64,000 nucleotides of DNA, taken from positions 329,257-393,256 of the forward strand of contig JBBHKE010001956.1 in NCBI GenBank assembly GCA_037447655.1. The letters run 5' to 3'. This stretch comes from Zygnema cylindricum. Lineage: Eukaryota > Streptophyta > Zygnematophyceae > Zygnematales > Zygnemataceae. The notes beneath the pieces are model-generated. The model ran no database searches, was not told the DNA's origin, and saw nothing but the letters and a program-made list of their open reading frames with translations. The translations under genes were made by a program, and so were the position numbers. Of this stretch, positions 1 to 10,209 are shown one piece after another. Within the stretch, counting starts at the first letter, position 1; every line of letters begins with the position of its first letter.

Positions 1-469
1 GGGAGGGGGAGGGAGGTGTGGGAGGATGGGCAGCGGGGGGGGAGGGAGGGGTGTCCTCTAGGGCTCTAGGAACCAAAAATAAAGTAAAATTTAAAATTCC
101 GTGCGTACGTATATTTTCGCACTAAATATTTATGCAGATCCCGCATTTGTCGCACTGAAAAACGCACTAATTAAAATGAGAGAGCGAGAAATTCGCACGA
201 AATGATACCGGCATTGGGACGAAAAGTCTCCAACTATCGCACTAAAAATCGCACTAAATATAATGGCAAGGAGTCGCACGAAATGGACAGTGCAAAATTA
301 GCGCTAAACGGCCTTAGCTAAAATTTAACACTTTTCAGTTATCACATAACGTTAAACAATCGTACATTTCGTACTTTATATTAAAGACAAAAAAGCACTA
401 TTGCCCTTTAACCACTCACCATCCTTAACAAACCTCGACGAACATGGCTCTCCCTCGCATTCGTTCCAC
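1..469. other. Non-genic DNA with short dispersed words
   Basis: The first 60 bases are G-rich. From about 115 to 300 the words TCGCACTAAA and TCGCACGAAAT recur several times at irregular spacing. No coding frame with family resemblance was seen on either strand. Confidence 0.4.
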
Positions 470-691
470 TACACCGTGTATCGCTATTCGTGTTAATAAT
501 TTGTTCGCCTCTTAAAACATCTTTTCTCCGTACACACTTAGTCCGATTTTCAATTTGAGACCGCCAATCGGAAGTTGAGAATCTTAACTTTCAATCGCAA
601 CAGTCAGATCCATAATCCGACAAGTGTGTACGGAGATAAGATGTTTTAAGTGGCGAAAAAAATATTAACACTAATAGCGATACACGGTGTA
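470..691. mobile_element. Fold-back MITE, family A copy 1 (TA-flanked)
   Basis: A 222-bp inverted-repeat element. The left end reads TACACCGTGTATCGCTATT and the right end is its complement, ending GATACACGGTGTA. Inside the ends a second inverted pair (TTAAAACATCTTTTCTCCGT and its complement) extends the fold, so most of the element can form one hairpin. There is no coding capacity. The TA dinucleotide at both ends fits the TA target duplication seen in related elements in this window. Other copies lie at 24460, 28414, 49973 and 51684. Confidence 0.85.
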
Positions 692-3480
692 ACACCAATG
701 GCTGACAAGGCCTACTAGCCTTGCAGATGAACACACAAACAAAGAAAAAAAAACAGATAGGTAAATTGACAAATAGACAGATAGGTTTATTCACAACCAT
801 AAACCTAAACAAAGACGCAAAGGGCAATCAAACACACATTCACGCATGGATACGAACAAAAGTATAAACGCAAACTCGTCCCTAAGGACAATCGACCCTT
901 CAAAGGCCATGTCCTTGTCTTCTACTAACCTAGATGTCAAATCACATCATCCTCTTTCCTATGCAGTCATTTTCGCTTCCAAGCCAGTGTCCATTTTTGC
1001 ACCCAATTTGAGTCTGTTTGGGTCTGTCTAGGGTCCCTTGCCAGGGTCCCTTGCCCTAACAGAGGAAAGTCGTTTGCTGGCAAAGCATGTTCCAATATAT
1101 ATCCAAAGGCTTGTCCAATTGCCCAAACAAGGACTTTGAGACATAATGTTGGACACACAACCATGGTGGTTGTTCATCGACAACCATCCTTAAGAAAATT
1201 GGCATTTTAAATAAACCCTTAAAGCCAGTGGTCTTATCAACCTATTTATCGTCTTTTACGCCTTAAAGATCAGGTCACAAATCACCATCACGACCAATCC
1301 AAACGTTTTCTCGACTTTCATTAGCCATGTTTTTCGACGACATCACCAGTGTTGGGGTTGGCCATTTACTTTTCATGTTTCCACTTCAAATGTTTGTCTA
1401 GTCATCCAACAAAAGTGTAAGTGATGCTTGTGAGCCTAAGTTTCGTTGTCAAAGCTTTTACCAAAAGATTGCGACCCTTTGAACTAAAAACACACAACCT
1501 AATTAGTAGCCTTTCAATGTCAACCCCTCAACTTCTTGCCCCATTACTAAACTCTAAGACCGCAGTGCAACCTACCGCCTATCCTAGTTGTTGTGAGAAA
1601 GATTTTAAATTGACCAAGTTCTTCAACCTTTTGCCGTATCTCCTCTTTGGTAGCCATTGGTAAAGCTCTTCATTTTGTACATCATCCACAACTTGGTGAC
1701 GTACTGCTATTCGCTGGATTCTATGATCCTCGTAATACGTTTTAATGGGTCAAGAGCATTTATCAAACAATTTTTTTCTCTTTTCCATACGCGGAGTGTC
1801 TATTTAGAACGACCCACCAGGTTTTTGAGGTGTATTTCCTATCGATGCCATATCTAAAGGTTGTTTTCTTTTAAAGTGGCTTTTAGGTTGACATGGAATG
1901 AGTAACTTATTGTAACATTTAACATAGTCTCGTTGTTATTACAAAACGAAAGAGGAATTTCCCAAACAATATTGCGAGAGGTCGACCACTGGTGGGCGGT
2001 TTGTCTTATTTGTTTGCCAGATGGTGATTACGTCACCCAAAAAGGTTAAAGGGAGCAAGTGAAAGGTGGGCAAAAAAGAATTTGATCAACATGCACCTTT
2101 GTTGTTTACGGAGATTATTGAATGAACCTTTGCTTCAACTGACCTACATTCGTGATAAGGTCGCTTATGTTCGGGACGTACGACGAAAGGAGGTATTTAA
2201 ATTTAAAAAAATGAGATGCATGGCATGATCATGTCGTGTGCAAAATAAACAAAATAAGAATGAGTCCAATTGCTTGGTTTATAACTTAAGAGGGGCAGAT
2301 TTGATGAGGTGACTCAAAAGGTGTACTAAAAGATGCATGCACATAGGGAGAGAGGGAAATTCTCACCCCCCCACACCTTTCATGTTTCACTTAAACCCCT
2401 AATGCAAAACCATTACACTTGTAGCAGCTTCACAACAAGTTATGCGTACAAGCACCCAAAACACGAGTGAAACAACCCACAAATTGTTGATGATACGCGA
2501 AGCGGATGCACGTTCGATACGGTACAGGTAAGATTTTTTTTTTTTTATGAACCCCCTTAGCGATCTTAGTGACGGGTCTTCAAATCCCTCTGATTGACTT
2601 AGTTTTCTCTCAACATCGTTCCAAAAACCTTACCTCTGCGCCACTGCCTAAAGGTATTTGAAGCTCTTAAGCTGACTTGGTTTTTTGTACCCGACAATGG
2701 AAGGACCCTTGCATTGTATACCCTGCTTTCAATAACAGTTAACAAGCTTCTTATCAGGCGTCATTGCATACGAGCGTGGTTATTCCCAACTTGCAAGGAA
2801 CGAGGTAATGCTCATTGAGATCCAACGCTTAAATAATTTCCTATTGTTAATCGAGATTTTTAAATCATTGGCCAAGTCCTTCGATTACTTCCTTCGAGAA
2901 TGTGCACATTTTTTCATTTTGTAATACAAGAGAGCATGGGATGAGTAGACGGAGCCGCCTGAATTACTGTTACTGCTAATGCGTATCGATGACATTCACG
3001 CTTGTGGGCCTTAGCTTGACAGGTTAGTGAGTAGTTAGTTAGTGTGGATTTTTTGTTAGAGTGGTTAATGTGCTACGTATGTTTTAGTTAGTGTTGTATA
3101 ATTCGCGTTATCTTATAAGGTTAAGCAATTATCCTTCGACTCTTATGGTCTTTTAGATGTTTTTTTCCTTTTCTCCATATATCCTAATGGTTTGTCCATC
3201 ACTTCAATAGTTTAGCAATAAAGTTCTTCGCAACTTTTGCTATTTAAGTTAATGAAGACTGAATGCTATTTTATGAAAAATATCCACACTAAACTATGTC
3301 TCTCATCTCATTATTAACCGCAAATGTAAATAAAGCCATTTACAAAGTTTTTCTGATTTGAGTAAATAACAAATTCGAAATTTCAAATGAGAATTGATTT
3401 AGAAAAAAAATGATTTACAGTGCGCCTTAATCCGGAATCAGTGTGTTGGTACTGCATCTTCACAATGTACGGATATAGAA
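692..3480. other. Intergenic DNA, no gene recognised
   Basis: About 2.8 kb of moderately AT-rich sequence. Short open frames (for example 846-1031 + and 967-1164 -) show no recognisable domain, no splice-site context and no consistent codon pattern. A perfect 12-bp direct repeat (GGGTCCCTTGCC) lies at 1031-1054. Confidence 0.4.
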
Positions 3481-3676
3481 GGTTTTTTTTTTTATAGTAC
3501 GATTTTTTTTTTATAGTACGATTTTTTTTTTATAGTACGAAGTTTCACACTGGGTGTATATAGTTATTTATATGCTGTTCGCGCAGGAAATCCCAATTCA
3601 AAATTTGAAAAGTTCTGCAAAAAGTCAAAAGCTAAAAATTCAAAAGCTAAAAATTCAAAAGCTAAAAATTCAAAAG
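3481..3676. repeat. Two short tandem arrays (18 bp x3; about 15 bp x4)
   Basis: From 3484 to 3540 a unit of poly-T followed by ATAGTACGA repeats three times. From 3622 to 3676 the unit AAAAGCTAAAAATTC repeats about four times with decay. Confidence 0.7.
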
Positions 3677-3849
3677 GATAAATTTTAAAAAGTAAAAAAA
3701 AGTAAAAAAACCTGCGACAGTATCGAAACAAGGAATGAAAAAGTCATCCGTACTTTTGGTTTGTACGGAATTCGTATTATATACCTTCTCATCCGCACTT
3801 ATAAATAGTTTAAACCCCACGTTACGGTTTTGAGATTTTCACTTCCTAG

Positions 3850-5480
3850 GTTTTGGCGGGAGAGGGAGAGAGGGAGGGAGAGAGAGAGAGAGAGAGAGAG
3901 AGGGAAAGAGAGAGGAGAGAGTAGAGAAGGGATAGAGGGAGAGAGTTTTTAGATGTGGGATTGACAAGGAGATAGAGCGAAGGTTCATTCCAAGGTACGT
4001 GGCTTAAGATTTTTTTGTACTTTTTGGATTTTTTTGTACTTTTTTGACTTTTTTGTACTTTTTTTTTATATTCTAGGGTACTTTTTTGTCTGTTTGTTAG
4101 CTCTATAGGTCAATTTTGTCGTTTAGTGATTGTGGAGGGGAGGTGTGGGTGTGTTTCGAGGGACACGTGGCAGAAGGAGGGACATTGAGGAGTTGGAGAG
4201 AGGGGGAGGAGGAGTGGTTGGGATGAGGAAGGGGAGGGAGAGAGAGGGGGAGGGAGAGGAAGTAAAGTGAGGAGGAGAGGGGGTTATCGGGGGAGAGGGA
4301 GAGGGAGGCGAAGTGGAGGAGGGAGGAGGAGGAAAAGGGAAGAGGGAAGAGGGAAGAGGGAAGAGGGAAGAGGGAAGAGGGAAGAGGGGAGAGGGAAGGA
4401 GGGGAGAAGGAGGGGAGAAGGAGGGGAGAGGGAAGGGAGAAGGATGGGAGAAGGAGGGGAGAGGTAAGGGAGAAGGAGGGGAGAAGGAGGGGAGAGGGAA
4501 GGGAGAGGGAAGGGAGAAGGAGGGGAGAAGGAGGGGAGGAGGGGAGGAGGGGAGGAGGAGGGGAGAGGGAAGGGAGGGAAGGGGGGGGGGGGGGGGGGGG
4601 GGGGGGGAGGGGGGGGGGAGGGGGGAGGGGGGGGAGAGGGGGGGGAGAGGAGGGGAGAAGGAAGAGGGAGAAGGGTGGAGTAAAAGGTGGAGGGGAGAGA
4701 TAGAGGAGGTGAGATTGAGGAGGGAGATGGAGATGGAGGGAGTAATGAGAGAGATTGAAGTAGAGAGAGTGAGAAGAGAGATAGAAAGAGAGAGAGCGAG
4801 GAGGGAGATGGAGGAGGAGAGAACAAGGAGAGTGTTGGGGGAGAGGAGAGTGTTACAAGAGATAGAGGAGGAGAGAGTGAGGATAGAAATGGAGGAGGAG
4901 AGAGTGTTGGGAGATATGAGAGAGGAGAGAGTGAGGAGAGAGATGGAGAGGGAGAGACTGTGGAGGGAGATGGAGAGAGAGAGATTGGAGAGAGAGATGG
5001 AAGAAGAGTTAGTGAAAGGGATATTGGAGGAGGAGAGGGTGTGGAGAGAGATAGAGGAGGAGAGAGTGATATGGGAGATTGGAATGGAGAGGGTGAGGAG
5101 AGAGGTGGAGGGAAGGAGGGTGAGGAGGGATATGTTAGAGGAGAGAGTGAGGAGGGAGATGGAGGACGAGAGAATGAGGAGGGAGATGGAAGAGGAGGAG
5201 GTGTGGAGAGAGATGGAGGAGGAGAGAGTGAGATGGGAGATAGACAGAGGGAGATGGTGGAGGTAACCGGAGGAGGGAGGAGAGAGGGGAGGGGGAAAGG
5301 AGAGGTTAGAGAGGAGGGAGGAGGAAGCAGAGGGGAGAGAGGAGGGAAGAGGAAGGAGAGAAGAGAGAGGAGGGAGTGGGTTGAGAGATGGAGATATAGA
5401 AAGGGGGGACGGGAAAAGGGAGAAGGAGAGGGAGAAGGAGAGGGAGAAGGAGAGGGAGAAGGATTTTGGGTTGTGTTTAT
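3850..5480. repeat. Purine tract (GA/GGA/G-run), about 1.4 kb
   Basis: GA-rich DNA at 3850-3945 and then almost uninterrupted from 4130 to 5480, including variants of GGGAGA, AGGAGGGGAG and a G-run of about 30 at 4580-4610. T-rich copies of a GTACTTTTT motif separate the two parts (4005-4066). Open frames of 317 to 462 codons here are Glu/Gly/Arg or Ser/Pro/Leu repeats produced by composition and are not genes. Mirror symmetry and G-runs make triplex or quadruplex structure possible. Confidence 0.85.
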
Positions 5481-5649
5481 GTAAATCCATTTTTTCTGTT
5501 ATTAGGACCAATTAATTGTACTCGGATTCTTCACACTGATTTTTTAGAGGGTGGAGTTATAAATAACTTGTCAAATTTTTGTCGAGCGTTTTTTTTTTTT
5601 TTTTCTTTTCATGGATCCATTATTTTTAGTTTTGAAAGGAGGAAAGCTG

Positions 5650-5757
5650 GAAGCTGCTGTTGTTCCTTTCTGAGGCTCCGCTCTCTCCTTCTCTTTGTCT
5701 CTCCCTCTCTCTCTCTCTCCCCTCTCTCTGTCTCTCTTTCTCTCTCTCTCTCTCCCA

Positions 5758-5789
<32 letters not shown>

Positions 5790-6560
5790 GTCTCTCCTCT
5801 CTCTCTTTCTCACTTCAATTTCAGGTGAAGCATTAGAGAGATTATAATTTCCATTTCTATTTCGCTCCAGGTTTTATATCCACTTCCATTTTAGTTTTTC
5901 TTTCTGTTTCCGTTTGAAATTCTGCTTCAGTTTCCGTTCTCTTTCCGTTTTATACCTCTTTTCTGTTCAATTTTTTTTCTACTTCAATCCCCATCTTCAT
6001 TTCAAAGAATTTATTAATCTTTCCAATTCAAATCTTCTTTCTGTTTCTGTTTTATATCCCGTTTCCGTTCCTGTTCCCGTTTCCGTTACGATTCCCATTT
6101 TTTATCTAATTTCAGTTTCCGTTTTTTATTCCGATTTTTATAGTGATTTCCATTTCCATTTTATTTTATTTTTGGTGTCATTTTCATTCGCAATTCCAAT
6201 TCTTTTACCTTTTTGAATATCAACTCCATTTCTGTTTTAACTCCCATTTTTGATCCCATTTTAGTACCCAGTCTGTTTAAATTTCAGTTTTGGTGTCAGT
6301 TTCCGTTTTAGTTCCCATTTCTATTTCCATGTGTGTCTAAATTCCCATTCCCATTTCCATTTCCGGTCAAATACACATTTCTGATTCCGTCCTCATTTCT
6401 GTTTAAACACCCATTTCCGTTTTCTTCTCCGTCTAAATACCCATTTCTGTTTCCTTTTCCGATAAATACCCTTTTCTATTTCCGTTTCTGTTTCAATTCC
6501 CATTTCCGTTTGTCTCCTTTCCATTTCTGTCACAGTTTTTCTTCCGTCTTCGTTTCCGTA
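5650..6560 (+). repeat. Pyrimidine-rich leader and TTCCGTTTC minisatellite before NAA50
   Basis: CT microsatellite at 5690-5815 is followed by about 700 bp of irregular repeats of words such as TTCCATTTCTG, TTCCGTTT and AATTCCC up to the NAA50 start codon. It is probably the promoter, 5' UTR or a 5' UTR intron of NAA50. No TATA box stands out. Confidence 0.55.
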
Positions 6561-6563
6561 AAA

Positions 6564-8348
6564 ATGTCGTCCGTCAGTTTCGACAGTGTGAGAGAGAAGA
6601 ATGTCATGCAGCTCCGAAAAATCAACAGCTCTATCTTTCCGGTCCGATACCAGGAAAAGTTTTATAAGGACGCTATCAACTCCGGGGAATTCACCAAATT
6701 AGGTGCGACTCTCTCTCCCTCTCTCTCTCTCTCTTTCTCTGTGTCTGTCTCTTTCTCTCTCTGTCTTTGCCTCTCTATCTTTCTCTCTCTGTCAATGCCT
6801 CTCTCTCCCTCTCTCTCTCACACTACCTCCCTCCCTCCCTTTTTTTTCTCTCTCTCTCTCTCCCTCTCCCTCGTTATTTATGTCGATCAGGTTCTTTAAA
6901 CAGCCCCAAAAAAGAAATACTGGAAAACCACTTGTTTTTTTTCTATTTTTATTTTTATTTTTTTTCATTGCAATTTAATTCCGCTTTTAATCCGCATAAA
7001 GCAATCGAAAAGAATTAATTTTTTAGCGGATTTCATCTGTATTTCTTTTTTTTTCCCCCTTTTTTTTTCACAGCTTTTTACAGATTTTTTTCTATTCGCA
7101 CATTCTCAAAAAATCCCAAAATCTTCTCAAAAATATCCCAAAAAAATCCCAAAATATTCCATAAAATCGCCAAAAATCACCAAAAAATCCTCGGAAATCA
7201 CCGGAAAAATTCAAATTTTCATTCTGTTTCATCTTTATTTATTCGTTTACTTACCCACTTCATTTTTCTTTACTTTTCTTTAAATTTTTTCGCAGTTTTT
7301 TATGGAGATATATATGTGGGGGCGGTGGCCTGTCGGTTGGAAAAAAGGCTTTCGGGGGGACAGCGTTTATATATTATGACTTTGGGGGTTTTGGCGCCCT
7401 ATAGGAGGAGAGGAATTGGTAAGAAAACCCTATTTTTTTAATTCATTATTGTTACTATTATTTATTTGTTTTTACATGCTTTTTTTTTTGGGTTTACTAT
7501 TTTGGCGGTTTTGGCGCTGCCAAGGAGGAGAGGAATAGGGAAGAAAACCCTACTTGTTTGTTTTTTTTTTTTTTATTTTTTTTTATAGGTAATTTTTTGG
7601 TTGTTTGTGAGGATAATTTTTTTAGACGAAAATTGTGAGAGTTTGTCAACGACAAAGGGAGAATTTGAGGGTGTAATGTTAAAGGAGTGTTTTAGGGTTT
7701 TTTTTTTTTTCCGGGCGTAATGTTAAAGTAGGGTTTTAGGGTATTATGTTGAAAGTTGACGGTTTTTTTGTTACCTTCACTCTTTTTTTTACTGAATTGC
7801 TTTTTTTTTACTAAATTGCTTTTTTTTTTCAAGTTCATACTATTTTGGCAAATTGTACAACATATATATATATATTGTTGGAATTCACTTAAAGCATCTT
7901 TTAGTATTTATTTAGGTTCTACACTATTTTAGTGTCTTACTCGCTACGCTATTAGTCTTGTACTACGGTTTAGTGATTTTGTACTTTATTTAGTGGAATG
8001 TACATACCTTTGTTAGTATTGATTATTCTTACGTAGGAATCTTCTTAGACTTAGATTCCTTTTAGCATACCTAGATGTACCTTCCTAGGTTTCACTTGTT
8101 TAGTTGTACCTTCTAGAGCTTTTTCGGTTACCCTTTCTTTTCTGTCTTACTATAAGACTCCCATGTGTCTCATTGTAAATTCATCTAATCTAAAAGACAC
8201 TCAAACGACAAAACCTCTCACTTGTCATCTTGTTTTGTCGTTACACTCTTGTCTCTCTCTCTCTCTTGGACTTTTCTTTCTTTTGGCCTCTCCGAGCTAC
8301 CTTGTCCTATTAGCTTTTTCGGCCTCTTATGTCGTCACATTCAATAGG

Positions 8349-8438
<90 letters not shown>

Positions 8439-9154
8439 TTTTTTCGGATTGTTTTTTGATTTTTTCTTTTTTTCATCTTCAATTTTTTTTATATAACGTG
8501 TTGGGGATTTTTTTAGGATCAAAACTTCTCCATCACTCCCTCTCCCCTTCCCTCCCTCCCTCCTCCCTCCTCCCTCCTACTCCCTTTTTTGAATAGATAT
8601 GAATGTAATATATTATGCATATTTTTTGTTTTCGGTTCTTTCTAAGGATCAAAACTCCTCCAACACACTATATCCTCTCCCTCCCTCCCTTCCTTGTCCT
8701 CTCTCTCTCTCCCCCCCTCGCCCTCTCCCTGTTGTTTATATTTTGAACATATTCTTTATATTTTATGTAGTACAAACAAATTTTGTGTTGGGGATTCTTA
8801 GGATCAAAACTTCTCCTACATACTATCGACCTCCCGGCCAACCTTTCTCCCTCTCTCTCCCTCTCCCTCTCTCTCTTCCTATTAAATATATGCTGTATGT
8901 ATTATATGTATATCTTATAAACTGTTTTGGGATTTTCAGGATCAAAACTTCTCCAGCATGTTATCGACCTTTGTCAACAAGATTCTTCGATTCACGAAAT
9001 CTATCTTCACGTCCAAACCAATAACGAGGAGGCGATCGAGTTTTACGGAAAATTTGATTTTAAAATTACGGGAACCGTAACCAATTACTATCGGAGGATA
9101 GAACCGCCCGACTGTCATATTCTCGCAAAGGAGATAGTACATTCGAATGAATGA
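6564..9154 (+). CDS. NAA50: N-alpha-acetyltransferase 50 (NatE catalytic subunit), 3 exons
   Basis: GNAT-fold enzyme that acetylates protein N-termini using acetyl-CoA and is known as the NatE partner of NatA on ribosomes. Exons are 6564-6702, 7296-7418 and 8940-9154. Junctions are GT-AG and phase 1 at both introns, giving 158 aa, close to the Arabidopsis protein (about 164). The substrate loop FPVRY is at residues 25-29, the YIMTLG strand carries Tyr72, the acetyl-CoA loop RRRGIG is at 83-88, and IYLHVQ carries His111; Tyr72 and His111 match the catalytic pair described for human NAA50. The C-terminus holds the conserved NYYRRIEP stretch. The family FGF motif reads FDF here. The ATG at 6564 follows a pyrimidine-rich leader and opens a family-like N-terminus. 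Edges of exons 2 and 3 are duplicated in flanking DNA (see echo entries). Confidence 0.93.
7503..7553 (+). repeat. Echo of NAA50 exon 2 3' edge (dead donor)
   Basis: About 50 bp repeating 7383-7433, which spans the exon 2/intron 2 junction, 120 bp downstream. Shared words include GGTTTTGGCGC, AGGAGGAGAGGAAT and AAGAAAACCCTA. The donor GGTAAG has become GGGAAG, so the copy cannot act as a GT donor. Confidence 0.8.
7554..8345. other. NAA50 intron 2, AT-rich part
   Basis: T-rich intron sequence with words such as TTTTAGGGTTTT. A short 98-codon frame at 8163-8459 runs into the AT microsatellite and is not supported as coding. Confidence 0.4.
8349..8434. repeat. (AT)n microsatellite, about 86 bp
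   Basis: Uninterrupted alternating TA in NAA50 intron 2. It is likely to be length-polymorphic and cruciform-prone. Confidence 0.95.
8500..8838 (+). repeat. Three echoes of the NAA50 intron 2/exon 3 acceptor
   Basis: The true acceptor is AG at 8938-8939 followed by GATCAAAACTTCTCC. Copies of the same junction occur with AG at 8515-8516, 8645-8646 and 8800-8801, spaced about 130-155 bp and separated by CT microsatellite. All three keep the AG. The third also keeps TACTATCGACCT, matching TGTTATCGACCT in the exon. The frame decays after the shared part, so they look like decoy acceptors rather than exons. Confidence 0.85.
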
Positions 9155-9840
9155 GAGACGGAGAGGGAGAGGGAGAGAGGGGAAGAGAGGGAGATGGAGT
9201 CAATACATTCCTAACGAACTTATTATCGTTGGGAAAAACCGCCTAACTGTCTCGTCCTTGCGAGAGAGAGAGAGAGAGTGAGAGTGAGAAAGAGAGGGAG
9301 AGATAGAGAGAGAGAGAGAGAGTACATTTTGAGTAGCAAAGAAAAATAAAGAGAGGAAGTGGGGGAGGGGGAGTGAGAGAGCGAGAGAGGGAGAGGGAGG
9401 AGGAGAGGGAGTTACCGCATTCTTAACAGATAATTATCAAAGAATAAACTGTCCAACTGTCACGTCCCCACAAGAGATTGTAGATTTCGAGTAACAAGCA
9501 AAAAAAAAATTGAGCGAGGAAGAGAGAAAGGGAGGGAGAGGAATAGCGGGAGGCGCAGGCGGAGAGGGAGAGTGAGATGGAGAGGGAGAGGGAGATGAAG
9601 AGGGAGAGGGAGATGACGAGGGAGAGGGATTTGGTACATTCTTTGTACCATCCAAAAAAAGCAGAGACATACACAGAAGAGAGTGGAGGGAAAGGGAGAG
9701 AGGTTGGAGGTAGAGGGAGAGGGAGAGAGAGGGAGAGAGATGAAATGTGGCAAGTTAATGTGCGGCAACAATTTTTTGGTAGATTAGATTTCACTAATAA
9801 TTACGTTCGATAGAAAGTTCCTAATTCTCACATATGACAT
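9155..9840 (+). repeat. GA-rich NAA50 3' flank with degenerate exon 3 copies
   Basis: GA microsatellite is interrupted by decayed copies of the NAA50 exon 3 end. They lie at about 9205-9245 (CCGCCTAACTGTC against CCGCCCGACTGTC), 9425-9500 (AACTGTCACGTCCC and GAGATTGTAGATTTCGAGTAA against GAGATAGTACATTCGAATGA), and 9770-9840 (a longer decayed match to the segment encoding the last strand). Part of this is probably 3' UTR. Confidence 0.65.
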
Positions 9841-9981
9841 TTTTTTCGAATCATTTTTTTTTTTTTTTTTGGCTCATTGGAGAGATAGGGACAATTTTTA
9901 TTTTCCTGACCGGAAAAATAACCTGGTTGCTAATCAACCTTTTTTGCATCTATTTCTTTTCTTTTTTATTTTTTTTTTTTT

Positions 9982-10013
<32 letters not shown>

Positions 10014-10209
10014 TTTTTATAGAAGCTTTGGAGTTTTGTTTTCGCAAAATAAAATTTGAGTTTTTTTAGTGAATAAGTCGAAAAAGTGAACTGTACATTC
10101 TTGACCTCAAAATAAAACTTATCAAAAATGTTTAAATTTCAATTAGTGTTGGAAAAATTACGGACTTCGATGTGTCGAGGTTTTTTTTTTTTGTGGTATT
10201 AAAGTTTAA
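9841..10209. other. T-rich spacer with long poly-T runs
   Basis: Poly-T runs occur at about 9855-9870 and 9968-10018. No coding signal was seen. Confidence 0.5.

Noticed and set aside
4123-5511. 462-codon minus-strand frame
   Set aside because: Purine tract artefact with Ser/Leu/Pro repeats in every frame.
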